DNA of 35,997 nucleotides, taken from an uncultured beta proteobacterium (lineage in GTDB: Bacteria; Pseudomonadota; Gammaproteobacteria; Burkholderiales; Burkholderiaceae_C). This document shows positions 1-7,212 of the stretch, piece after piece (the first letter of the stretch is position 1; every line of letters starts with the position of its first letter). The stretch spans positions 1 through 35,997 of the forward strand of contig CAIMXF010000185.1 of NCBI GenBank assembly GCA_903845345.1, given 5' to 3'. The translations under genes and the position numbers were made by a program. The notes under the pieces were generated by a model, which was given only the letters and a program-made list of their open reading frames with translations, was not told where the DNA came from and ran no database searches.

Positions 1-634
1 GCTGGTCAGGGTCGCAGCTGGCGCCCGGCGAGCGCCGCGGATCGCCGCCCGCGCCGCCGGCGAAGTTGATGTAGCCGACGACGCCGGGCAGGCCCTGCGC
101 GCCGGCGGCCACCGTCGCCAGGCCGCCGACGGACTGGCCCACCAGCAGCACGCGTCTCGCGTCGGCCCACGGCTGCCCGCGCAGCCACTGCAAGGTGGCG
201 CCGAAGGTCAGCAGCGCGGCGTCGGCCGTCTGGCGGAAATTCGGCTTGCTCACGCACTGGCCGTGGGCGTCGAAACGCGCGCCGCCGTGTTCGACGTCGC
301 CGCCGGTGCTCTCGCCGTAGCCCGGGCGCACCGGCGACACCACCGCCACGCCCTTGGCCAGCCAGTACTGCAGCTGCGCCTGGCTCACGCCCACGTCCAG
401 CTTGGCGCGGCCGTCGGCGCCCGCGCGGCCGTGCGAGAACAGCACGACCCGGAACGGGCCCGCGCCGGGCGGCAGGAAATACGTCGTCGCCATCTGCGCC
501 ACGTCGCCGGACGCCTCGCGCACGGGGATCGTCACCGTCTTGCCGCCCGCGGCCCAGGGCGGCAACGTGACCGGCGACGCGGCAAGCGAAGCGCAGGTCA
601 ACACGAGGGCGATGACAAAACTGGCGTGACGCAT
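1..634 (-). CDS. Secreted alpha/beta hydrolase (dienelactone hydrolase-like), 3' end outside window
   Basis: The ORF is open to the window edge, so the track does not list it; only the first ~211 codons are present. The start at 634 has GGAG five bases upstream. Residues 1-20 form a signal peptide, so the enzyme should act in the periplasm or outside. The chain then shows the alpha/beta-hydrolase pattern: a first strand ending in LFSHGRAG (oxyanion-hole region), and a nucleophile elbow VGQSVGG with the G-x-S-x-G serine. The acid and histidine of the triad would lie beyond the edge. It begins 25 bases after the rdgC stop on the same strand, so the two may be co-transcribed. Family membership is secure; the substrate is unknown (probably a small ester or peptide ester). 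Confidence 0.8.
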   Translation of the reverse strand, partial: MRHASFVIALVLTCASLAASPVTLPPWAAGGKTVTIPVREASGDVAQMATTYFLPPGAGPFRVVLFSHGRAGADGRAKLDVGVSQAQLQYWLAKGVAVVSPVRPGYGESTGGDVEHGGARFDAHGQCVSKPNFRQTADAALLTFGATLQWLRGQPWADARRVLLVGQSVGGLATVAAGAQGLPGVVGYINFAGGAGGDPRRSPGASCDPDQ

Positions 635-659
635 GCGAGCTCCGGCTGATCGAGACGCG

Positions 660-1685
660 TCAGAACGGCGCCGACGCATCCTCGGCATTGGCCGGCGCGT
701 ACGGCGAGGACATCGCGCCCATCGTCGCGGTCTGGCCGGTCAGCGCGGCGATCACCTTGTCGGTGGTCGAGGTGCCGGCCTCGCCCAGCTTGAGCGGACC
801 GCCGAGCGCCTCGACGAGGTCGGGGATCAGCTTGCCCAGCTCGCCGGTGGTGATGGCGACGTCGGCGTCGAAGCCGTTGTCGCCCTTGCCCGATTTCTCC
901 TGGCCTTCGAGCACGACGTCGAGCAGCTTGATCTTCTTGATCGCCAACTGCTCGGTGAGCACGAACGACACGCGGCTGTCCCACGTGAGCGCGAGCTGGG
1001 TCGGCAGCTTGCCCTGCCTGATGTGCTCGCCGACCTCGTCGATGTCGAGCGTGTGGCGCGCGTAGCGCACGAGCGCCTTCTCGGAGTCGGGCTGCTTCAG
1101 CTCGCATTCGCGGTCGATCGTGAAGCCGGGCGGCGCTTCCTTGGCCGACAGCCATTCGGCCATCGCGGTGGCCGCGGACACCTGCGTCTGCACGAGTTCG
1201 AGCCGGATGCCGCCGGACAGCAGCTCGGTGAGCAGCGTGATGATCCTGTCGGCCTTCTTCGCGCTGGCGGCGCCGATCATCACGAGCTTCGCATCGAGGT
1301 CGATCCACACCGGCGTCGTGCCGCGCCTGGGGAACGCGCGCGGCAGCAGCTCGTGCACGATCTCTTCCTTCAGCTCCCTGGCGTGCTTGCCCTTGGGACG
1401 GCGGCCCGTCTCCTGCTCGATCTTGTCGAGGCGTGCCTCGAGCTGCGTCTTGACCGCGCCGCCGGGCACGGCCTTGGTCTCGGTGCACAGCTTCAGGATC
1501 CACTGGCCGGCGACGTTCTCCACCAACGGCCCGTGCTTCTCGCCGCGCGGCTCGATCCAGCCGAAGGACTCCTGCTGCGCGGCGCCGCACTCGACGAAGC
1601 GCGCCGCGTCGAGTCGCGCCTCCAGCTCCGCCATCGGCGGTTGTTCCCATTGATCGATGCGATAGACGATGGCGTTCTTGAACAT
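660..1685 (-). CDS. rdgC: Recombination-associated protein RdgC
   Basis: RdgC is a ring-shaped, sequence-independent DNA-binding protein on the nucleoid that restrains RecA activity. The 341-aa product follows the family from the start: MFKNAIVYR at the N-terminus, then FGWIEP, the charged KLEAR-like helix region, HELLPRAFPRR, VWIDLDAKLVMIGAASAKKAD, a central ALTWDSRVSFVL strand and the final GELGKLIPDLVEALGG. Known family members are about 300 aa. This one adds some 40 residues after the usual end, rich in Ala, Thr and Ser, with no recognisable domain. The start at 1685 gives the canonical N-terminus. It is followed on the same strand by the secreted hydrolase. Identification is firm; the role of the tail is unknown. 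Confidence 0.95.
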   Translation of the reverse strand: MFKNAIVYRIDQWEQPPMAELEARLDAARFVECGAAQQESFGWIEPRGEKHGPLVENVAGQWILKLCTETKAVPGGAVKTQLEARLDKIEQETGRRPKGKHARELKEEIVHELLPRAFPRRGTTPVWIDLDAKLVMIGAASAKKADRIITLLTELLSGGIRLELVQTQVSAATAMAEWLSAKEAPPGFTIDRECELKQPDSEKALVRYARHTLDIDEVGEHIRQGKLPTQLALTWDSRVSFVLTEQLAIKKIKLLDVVLEGQEKSGKGDNGFDADVAITTGELGKLIPDLVEALGGPLKLGEAGTSTTDKVIAALTGQTATMGAMSSPYAPANAEDASAPF

Positions 1686-1876
1686 TGCGGGCGGGCCAGG
1701 AAATGAGGAGGCGAAGGGGCGCGATTCTAGGCTGGCTGTATTTCCGTCCAGCCGCCGGGCTCGCGGCCCGCCGCGGAATGCGGCAAGACCGCACGCGCGG
1801 CGCCTGGCGCGAGAATCGACGTGGCCGCTCTTCGCCGCGCCTTGTTGCCTCTTGTCGCCCTTCGCCGGGAATGCCC

Positions 1877-2644
1877 ATGCTCCGCTTCGCCGCCAACGTC
1901 TCGATGCTGTTTACCGAGGTGCCCTTCCTCGATCGCTTGGCGCTCGCGGCGCGCGCCGGCTTCGCGGCGGTCGAATGCCAGTTCCCGTACGAGGCGCCGG
2001 CCGCCGAGATCCGTGCGCGTCTCGACGACCTCGACCTGCGCATGGTGCTGCACAACCTGCCGGCGGGCGACTGGTCCGCCGGGGATCGCGGCCTCGCCTG
2101 CCTGCCGGCTCGCGTGGACGAGTTCCGCGCGGGCGTGCCGCGCGCGATCGCGTACGCGCACGCGCTGGGCGTGCGCCAGGTCAACTGCCTGGCCGGCATC
2201 GCACCGGCCGGCGCGCTTCACGACGACCTGCGCTGCACGCTCGTCGACAACTTGCGCTTCGCCGCGCGCGCGTTCGCGGCCGCAGGCCTGAAGCTGCTGG
2301 TCGAGCCGGTCAACACCTTCGACATGCCCGGGTTCTTCCTGAACCGCACGCCGCAGGCCGTGGCCCTGCTGGACGACGTCGGCGAGCCGAACGTGTTCGT
2401 GCAGTACGACGCGTACCACATGCAACGCATGGAGGGCGAGCTCGCCGCGACGCTCGCGCGGTACCTGCCTCGCATCGCGCACGTGCAGGTGGCCGACAAC
2501 CCCGGCCGCCACGAACCGGGCACCGGCGAGATCCGCTTCGAGTTCCTGTTCGCCGAACTGGAGCGGCTGGGATACGACGGCTGGATCGGCTGCGAGTACC
2601 GGCCGACGGGCCGCACCGAGGCCGGTCTCGGCTGGATGCCCTAG
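1877..2644 (+). CDS. hyi: Hydroxypyruvate isomerase family protein (Hyi/OtnI-like TIM barrel)
   Basis: This AP-endonuclease-2-fold TIM-barrel isomerase probably interconverts hydroxypyruvate and tartronate semialdehyde or a 2-oxo-tetronate, in cytosolic glyoxylate or sugar-acid metabolism. The N-terminal block AANVSMLFTEVPFLDR is a Hyi hallmark. Later come LHNLPAGDW, the metal-ligand region LLVEPVNTFDMPGFFL (Glu) and VQYDAYHMQRMEG (Asp, His), then HVQVADNPGRHEPGTGEI and WIGCEYRPTG. I chose ATG 1877 because GGGA lies six bases upstream; ATG 1871 in the same frame is too close to that GGGA. The 255-aa product is close to the usual ~258, but the C-terminus stops abruptly after GLGWMP. Downstream remnants of sugar-acid genes fit a carbohydrate role. 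Hyi and OtnI cannot be separated from sequence alone. Confidence 0.85.
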   Translation: MLRFAANVSMLFTEVPFLDRLALAARAGFAAVECQFPYEAPAAEIRARLDDLDLRMVLHNLPAGDWSAGDRGLACLPARVDEFRAGVPRAIAYAHALGVRQVNCLAGIAPAGALHDDLRCTLVDNLRFAARAFAAAGLKLLVEPVNTFDMPGFFLNRTPQAVALLDDVGEPNVFVQYDAYHMQRMEGELAATLARYLPRIAHVQVADNPGRHEPGTGEIRFEFLFAELERLGYDGWIGCEYRPTGRTEAGLGWMP

Positions 2645-2672
2645 TTAGCCGAGGTCCGTGAGGCCATGCGCT

Positions 2673-2688
2673 GCCGCTCGCGAGCGGC
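2673..2688 (+). terminator. Perfect 16-bp palindrome after hyi, possible weak terminator
   Basis: GCCGCTCG is followed directly by its reverse complement CGAGCGGC, 28 bases after the hyi stop. As RNA it would make a six-pair stem with a CGCG loop, followed by TGGTTTCGT, which is only a poor U-tract. It could be a weak terminator or a protein-binding palindrome. Confidence 0.35.
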
Positions 2689-2778
2689 TGGTTTCGTGTA
2701 GGCTACGTCGTGCGATGTGACTGGCATGTGAATGGCTCCGACCCGCCATGACGGTCGCCGAACCAAAAGGATCGCGGC

Positions 2779-2958
2779 ATGTTCCTTCCTCCAGAAGAAC
2801 GTCAGCCCGGGTATCCCCCTCGGCCGGACGGGGGGCTGTCCAGGCGCGGCGAAGCGGTCTTGCTCTGGCTCGTGGGGATATTCCTCCTCGCCGTACTGCT
2901 GGGCCCCATCGGCGGGTCGACGCTCGGACAAGCGCTGGCCGCCTTGCTGGGGCGTTAG
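2779..2958 (+). CDS. Small single-pass membrane protein, 59 aa, unknown function
   Basis: This gene is just below the length cut-off of the ORF track. ATG 2779 has AAAGG eight bases upstream, a convincing ribosome-binding site. The product begins with a proline-rich, charged cytoplasmic-type stretch (MFLPPEERQPGYPPRP), has positively charged residues near 22-23, and then one hydrophobic segment of about 20 residues (LLWLVGIFLLAVLLGPIGG), ending in an Ala/Leu-rich amphipathic tail. It ends 37 bases before the DUF3429 gene on the same strand, so a two-gene membrane operon is likely. I do not recognise a named family. The good RBS, coherent topology and position support a real gene; function is unknown. 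Confidence 0.65.
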   Translation: MFLPPEERQPGYPPRPDGGLSRRGEAVLLWLVGIFLLAVLLGPIGGSTLGQALAALLGR

Positions 2959-2995
2959 AGGCCGGGCTGCCCCTCACTCTCTTTTCGACTGATTC

Positions 2996-3460
2996 ATGCA
3001 CACCGTTCCGACCGCATCACCGCCGACCTGGGCCCGGATGCTCGGCTTCGCCGGGCTGCTGCCGTTCATTGCGGGGGCGCTGGTCCTGTGGGCCGTCCGC
3101 GACCCTTCGACAGCGGCGCATGCCGCCTTTGCACTCGCCGCCTATGCCGCGACCATCGCGGCGTTTCTGGGTGGCGTGCATTGGGGCCCTGCGCTGCGCG
3201 CGGGAGGTCTGGCCCCGGCTCCGCTGCTGTGGGGCGTGGTGCCCCAACTGGCCGGCTGGCTCGCACTGCTCATGCCCGCCCCAGCCAGTCTGCCGACCTG
3301 TGCGGCCGTGCTGGTCGCCTGCTATGCCGCCGACCGCCGCCTCTATCCCGAAGCGGGTCTCGGTGCATGGTTGCCCATGCGATTGCAGCTGACGATCGTT
3401 GCGGCGACGAGTTGCCTCCTGGGCGCGGCAGCTGGGCACGTCGGACAAGCGTTGCGCTGA
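2996..3460 (+). CDS. DUF3429 domain-containing integral membrane protein
   Basis: The 154-aa product has four to five hydrophobic segments (about residues 14-34, 41-62, 68-92, 98-115 and 128-150). It carries the DUF3429 signature AFLGGVHWGPALR in the second loop and LLWGVVPQLAGWLALL after it. Proteins of this family are inner-membrane proteins of unknown function, common in proteobacteria. It lies 37 bases downstream of the 59-aa membrane protein and converges with the SDR gene. The start at 2996 gives a short polar N-terminus before the first membrane segment. Family assignment is good; no biochemical role can be given. Confidence 0.85.
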   Translation: MHTVPTASPPTWARMLGFAGLLPFIAGALVLWAVRDPSTAAHAAFALAAYAATIAAFLGGVHWGPALRAGGLAPAPLLWGVVPQLAGWLALLMPAPASLPTCAAVLVACYAADRRLYPEAGLGAWLPMRLQLTIVAATSCLLGAAAGHVGQALR

Positions 3461-3581
3461 TTCGCCGCGATGGCTGCCGTGATGCCGGCGGTCGAAGGCA
3501 AAGAATGCGTCGCCCCGGGCGCACTCGGCGCGTGAGCGACATCGACGGCAGCCGACCCGGCAGCCGCCACCCCAACACCCC

Positions 3582-4337
3582 TCAGCCGCGCCCCACGAAC
3601 GGCATCTTCGTCGCCATGATGGTCATGAACTGCACGTTCGCCTCCAGCGGCAGCGATGCCATGTGGACGACGGCGTCGGCGACGCGGGTCACGTCCAGCA
3701 TCGCTTCGGCGGCGATGCGGCCGTCGGCCTGCTTCACGCCCGTGGCCATGCGGGCGGCCATGTCGGTGACGGCGTTGCCGATGTCGATCTGGCCGCAGGC
3801 AATGTCCCAGGCGCGGCCGTCGAGCGAGATCGACTTCGTCAGGCCCGTCACCGCGTGCTTGGTGGCCGTGTAGGGCGCGGAGTCGGGGCGCGGCGCGTGC
3901 GCGGAGATCGAGCCGTTGTTGACGATGCGGCCGCCGCGCGGCGATTGCGCCTTCATCGCGCGAAACGCGCCTTGCGCGCACAGGAACATGCCGGTGAGGT
4001 TGACGTCGACGACCGAGCGCCAGGTGTCATAGCTCAGGTCCTCGAACGCGATGCCGTTCGCGCTGGTGCCGGCGTTGTTGAACAGCAGGTCGACGCGGCC
4101 GAAGCGCTGCAGCGTCGCCGCGAACAGCGCGTCGACCTGCGCCGGCTGCGTGACGTCGGTAGGCACCGCGAGCAGCGCGTCGCCACCGCCCGCCTGCTCG
4201 ACGACCTGCTGCAGCGCATCCGCGCGCCGGCCGGCCAGCACCACGCGCCAGCCGGCGCGCGCGAGCGCGAGCGCGCACGCCTGGCCGATGCCGCTGCCGG
4301 CTCCGGTGACGACGGCGACGTTGTGGCTTGAGTTCAT
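3582..4337 (-). CDS. SDR family NAD(P)-dependent oxidoreductase
   Basis: This is a classical short-chain dehydrogenase of 251 aa in the cytosol. The cofactor loop TGAGSGIG is at residues 11-18, NNAG follows the third strand, the catalytic serine lies in [12 protein letters not shown], and YTATKHAV supplies the Tyr-x-x-x-Lys pair. Arg residues after beta-2 (AGRRAD) suggest NADP(H) preference, an inference. The C-terminus ends in [17 protein letters not shown], seen in SDRs that sit near sugar or sugar-acid genes. A GGAGA ribosome-binding site lies about eight bases before ATG 4337. Its neighbours to the right are remnants of a DapA-like aldolase and a GntR regulator, so it may be a survivor of a decaying catabolic cluster. 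Its substrate is unknown. Confidence 0.88.
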   Translation of the reverse strand: MNSSHNVAVVTGAGSGIGQACALALARAGWRVVLAGRRADALQQVVEQAGGGDALLAVPTDVTQPAQVDALFAATLQRFGRVDLLFNNAGTSANGIAFEDLSYDTWRSVVDVNLTGMFLCAQGAFRAMKAQSPRGGRIVNNGSISAHAPRPDSAPYTATKHAVTGLTKSISLDGRAWDIACGQIDIGNAVTDMAARMATGVKQADGRIAAEAMLDVTRVADAVVHMASLPLEANVQFMTIMATKMPFVGRG

Positions 4338-4411
4338 GAGCAGGTCTCCAGGAATCAGTCGGGGTTCAGCGGCAGTTCAGGTGCGACATGCGCGCTCCCC
4401 ACAGTGAGGGA

Positions 4412-4427
4412 TGTGCTGCGCTGCACA
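4412..4427. promoter_or_regulatory. TGTGC-N6-GCACA dyad between divergent genes
   Basis: A five-base inverted repeat, TGTGC and GCACA separated by six bases, lies between the SDR gene (leftward) and the 4438 ORF (rightward), just before the latter's Shine-Dalgarno AAAGGA. The symmetry suits a dimeric repressor. No regulator can be assigned; the GntR gene formerly nearby is broken. Confidence 0.3.
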
Positions 4428-4437
4428 AAGGATCATC

Positions 4438-4761
4438 ATGGTTCTTGCAGCGGGCCGCCAGATGTCCGCATCAGGGGGTTCCATGCAGCACGTCTGTTCA
4501 GCCGCGGCACCGAAGACACTGCCGCGGCACCGTCCGCCCGACGGCGGCTACGTGACCGCCGGCACGTTGATTCTCGCCGCGGCGTCGGCGATCTTCCTCG
4601 TGGCGATGTCGGGTTGCGATTCGGCCCCCACCAACCATGCCTTCGCCGCGACGCCTGCAGACAAGGCGGTCGAGACGCGCCTGTGCCAGGTCGACACCAT
4701 GCCGCCGCTGCAGCCGTTCGACGAGCACGTCGTTGAAATTCCCGCCGACGCTGCGCAGTAG
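4438..4761 (+). CDS. Putative small lipoprotein or membrane-anchored protein, unknown
   Basis: The 107-aa ORF has AAAGGA five bases before ATG 4438, and nearly all third positions are G or C through its second half, which suggests a real gene. Its only clear feature is a hydrophobic stretch (AGTLILAAASAIFLVAM) ending in SGC, resembling a lipoprotein lipobox, followed by a mature region of about 50 residues. From 4438 the region before the hydrophobic core is unusually long for a lipoprotein. An internal GTG at 4552 would give a compact signal ending in MSGC but has no good RBS. It lies next to pseudogene debris, so it may be a leftover or spurious ORF. No family recognised. Confidence 0.4.
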   Translation: MVLAAGRQMSASGGSMQHVCSAAAPKTLPRHRPPDGGYVTAGTLILAAASAIFLVAMSGCDSAPTNHAFAATPADKAVETRLCQVDTMPPLQPFDEHVVEIPADAAQ

Positions 4762-5057
4762 CGTCGGTGAAGGCCGATGCCGGTCGAGATGACGACCGAC
4801 AGGTCGAGTTGCATCGCGTCCAGCTGCCGCTGCGTCGCCTGCTGCGCGGCGGCAGCGTCGCGGTTCTGCAGCGCTGTGACGATGGCCTGATGCCGCGGCA
4901 ACGACAGCGCCTGCGTGTTGGGCAGCCGGCTGTCGAGCTCGATGGACTCGCGCAACGCCAGCGACAGCATCGTGCCGATGCAGGCCATCGGGTCGTTGCC
5001 GGTGGCCTCGGCGATGCGGCGGTGGCATGCGAGGTCGGACTCGAGCACTCGTCGGCA
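4755..5057 (-). pseudogene. Remnant of a GntR-family regulator (second half of FCD domain)
   Basis: The minus frame encodes the second half of an FCD effector domain: VLESDLACHRRIAEATGND (the helix with Asp and His metal ligands), LALRESIELD, the ligand His in LPRHQAIVTALQNRDAAAA, then a closing helix QRQLDAMQLDLSVVI. The DNA-binding winged helix and the first half of FCD are absent. At its 5' side the reading runs, in another frame, straight into the start of a DapA-like gene. No stop appears at the expected end; the frame runs on to 4548. I read this as the survivor of a deletion, not a functional regulator. The boundaries are approximate. Confidence 0.7.
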
Positions 5058-5253
5058 GTTCCCGCTCGTCGTCGGCCAGGGCGAACTGCTCGGAGAAGTT
5101 GGCCAGGATGCACAGGCCGTTCGAGCCGGCGTCGATCATGACATCGACGCAGCGCTGCCGGCCGGCGACGTCCAGCGAGCCGCCTTCGTTGAAGATGGTC
5201 GGCACCACGCGGAACACGCCCTGGCAGCGGGCCGGTCGGCGGGTCGCCGTCAT
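5058..5253 (-). pseudogene. Remnant of a DapA-family aldolase/dehydratase (N-terminus only)
   Basis: From ATG 5253 the minus strand encodes about 65 residues that match the start of dihydrodipicolinate synthase-like lyases: GVFRVVPTIFNEGGSLDV, then VDVMIDAGSNGLCILANFSEQFALADDERE, the first two barrel strands. Homology stops there; roughly 230 further residues, including the Schiff-base lysine, are missing. The next bases encode, in a different frame, a partial GntR/FCD regulator. DapA-like enzymes of sugar-acid pathways are often encoded beside a GntR regulator, so one deletion probably joined the two. It cannot make an active enzyme. The substrate class (2-keto-3-deoxy sugar acids) is inferred from context only. 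Confidence 0.75.
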
Positions 5254-5308
5254 GTCTCGTCTCTCCTTTTAACTATGATCCGGGCTCGCCCATGTTGCCG
5301 AGCCGTCC

Positions 5309-6736
5309 ATGACCCCCGCCACCGAGTTGCCCGGCGCGCGCGCCCCCGAAGCGCCCGCGCCGGGGCTGCTGCGCCTCGCGTGGCCGATCTTTGCCGAGCA
5401 GTCGCTGCACATGCTCACGGGCGTGGTGTCGACGCTGATGGCCAGCCGGATCGGCGACAACGCGGTGGCCGGCCTCGGCAGCGCGGGCCAGGTGCTGGTG
5501 ATGTTCCTGATGGGCTTCAACGTGCTGGCGGTGGGGGCGTCGATCGCCACCACGCACCACCTCGGGCTGGGTGACAGAAAGGGCGCGCAACGCCTCGCGC
5601 GCGGCGCGGTCTCGACCAACCTGTGGCTGGGCGCGATCTTCAGCGTGCTGCTGGCGCTCACCGCGCCGACGCTGCTGCGCTGGGCGCAGCTCACGCCGCC
5701 CTTGATGGTGTTCGCGCTGCCCTTCCTGCAGTGGATGGGCGGCACGCTGTTCCTCGAGTCGATGAACTACGCGCTGTGCGCGGTGCTGCGCGCGCACGGC
5801 CACACGCGCGAGGTGATGTTCGTGATCCTCGCGCAGAACGTCGTCAACGCGGGACTGAGCTTCGTGCTGATCTTCGGCATCGCGGGACTGCCGGCGCTGG
5901 GCGTCACCGGCATCGTGATCGCCGCGGCGACGAGCCGGCTGCTCGCGTGCGTCGCGCTCTGGGTGCTGGTCAACCTGCACATCGGGCTGCGGCTGCGGCC
6001 GCGCGACCTGGTCTCGATCCGCCTGTCCGACCTGCGGCGGCTGCTCGCGCTGGGCTTTCCCGCGGTGCTGGAGAACATCAGCTGGTTCGCGTCGTTCATG
6101 ATCATCACGGCGCTCACTGCGCGCATGGGCGAGCGCACGCTGGCCACGCAGGCGTACACGATGCAGATCGCGTCGATCGAGATGCTCGCATGCCTGTCGA
6201 TCGGCATCGGCAACGAGATCATCGTCGGCCGGCTGGTGGGCGCGGGACGCTTCGAGGAGGCGCGCGTGCAGTGCCTGGCCAACATGCGGCTGGGGCTGCT
6301 CGTGACGGCGGGCGTGGCGTGCGTGTTCGCGCTGCTGGCGCCGTGGGTGCTGCGCATCTTCACGGCCGATCCGCAGATCGTGTCGCTGGGCCGCACGCTG
6401 ATCCTGCTCGGGCTGCTGCTGGAGCCGGGCCGCAGCTTCAACCTGATCATCATCAATGCGCTGCGCGCCAGCGGCGACAGCCGCTTCCCGCTGATCGCCG
6501 GCCTGATCTCGCAATGGGGAGTCATGCTGCTGGGCGCATGGCTGCTGGGCACGTACCTGGGCCTCGGCCTGGTCGGCGTCTGGATCGCGCTGATCGCCGA
6601 CGAGTGGCTGCGTGGCCTGTTCATGCTGCAACGCTGGCGGCGCGGCCGCTGGCTCAAGCACGCCAAGCGCATGCAGGCGCTCGCCGCCGCGCGCGACTCC
6701 ATCATCGATTCGCATCAAAGCCGGAGCTTCACATGA
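5309..6736 (+). CDS. MATE family efflux transporter
   Basis: This 475-aa protein has about twelve hydrophobic segments in two six-helix halves, the MATE (multidrug and toxic compound extrusion) layout. The first helix motif LLRLAWPIFAEQSLHMLTGVV and the matching second-half start LLALGFPAVLENISWFASFMI are evident, as is SIGIGNEIIVGRLVGAGRFEEA. Members exchange Na+ or H+ for cationic or aromatic solutes across the inner membrane. The start at 5309 gives a 20-residue Pro/Ala-rich cytoplasmic lead. Its stop overlaps the ATG of the galM pseudogene (ATGA), so the two were once translationally coupled. Family is certain; substrate unknown. A TATGAT at 5274 is a possible -10 element, but no good -35 goes with it. 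Confidence 0.92.
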   Translation: MTPATELPGARAPEAPAPGLLRLAWPIFAEQSLHMLTGVVSTLMASRIGDNAVAGLGSAGQVLVMFLMGFNVLAVGASIATTHHLGLGDRKGAQRLARGAVSTNLWLGAIFSVLLALTAPTLLRWAQLTPPLMVFALPFLQWMGGTLFLESMNYALCAVLRAHGHTREVMFVILAQNVVNAGLSFVLIFGIAGLPALGVTGIVIAAATSRLLACVALWVLVNLHIGLRLRPRDLVSIRLSDLRRLLALGFPAVLENISWFASFMIITALTARMGERTLATQAYTMQIASIEMLACLSIGIGNEIIVGRLVGAGRFEEARVQCLANMRLGLLVTAGVACVFALLAPWVLRIFTADPQIVSLGRTLILLGLLLEPGRSFNLIIINALRASGDSRFPLIAGLISQWGVMLLGAWLLGTYLGLGLVGVWIALIADEWLRGLFMLQRWRRGRWLKHAKRMQALAAARDSIIDSHQSRSFT

Positions 6737-7212
6737 GCGACCACCCGCCACCCAGCTCCACCAGCGCGACGACGGCCATCCGGGGGGCGGCCTGGCCGTC
6801 ACGCTGCGCGACGTGAGCATCGACGGCGAGGAAGGATTTCCCGCCCGGGTCGACGCGCGCGTCACCCATTCGCCGGGCGCCGATCGCAGCTGGCGCGTCG
6901 ACTACGAGACCCCGACCGACCGCGCCAAGGTCGCTCGCGCATGGGCGGCGCGCACGCGCAGCGGGCGAGCGCCGGGGGCGACGACCACCACCGCATCCTG
7001 GACGACGCCGCGACCGGCACGCTGCGCCACTTCCTCGACGGCACGCTCGTCGGCCACGCCAGCGAGGCCTGCCAACGCCGCATCGCGATCTGCCTCGAGC
7101 CGCAGCACAGCCCGACTCGCCGTACCACGCGGACTCGCCGACGACGGTGCCGCGGCCCGGCCAAACCTGCCGCAGCACGTCCGTCTACAGGTTCACAGCT
7201 GGAACAGCGTGA
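6733..7212 (+). pseudogene. galM: Broken aldose 1-epimerase (GalM-like)
   Basis: The reading begins with ATGA overlapping the MATE stop but hits a stop after 27 codons. Homology to aldose 1-epimerase continues in three frames. LAVTLRDVSIDGEEGFPARV and RVDYETPTDRAKV are in one frame, matching the family's ...SPDGEEGFPG... region. GTLRHFLDGTLVGHA and AICLEPQHSP are in the next, covering the C-terminal Glu region. DSPYHADSPTTVPRPGQT and STSVYRFT are in the third, the family's C-terminus, ending at 7212. The intact enzyme has some 330-350 residues, so large parts, including the catalytic His region, are also deleted. The last 20 bases overlap the convergent phospholipase gene. The enzyme would have interconverted sugar anomers. 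Confidence 0.85.

Noticed and set aside
598-2199. 533-aa minus-strand ORF
   Set aside because: Arg-rich frame-shifted shadow overlapping rdgC on the same strand and hyi on the other.
5273-6865. 530-aa minus-strand ORF
   Set aside because: Antisense to the MATE gene, Gln/His/Arg-rich, no family resemblance.
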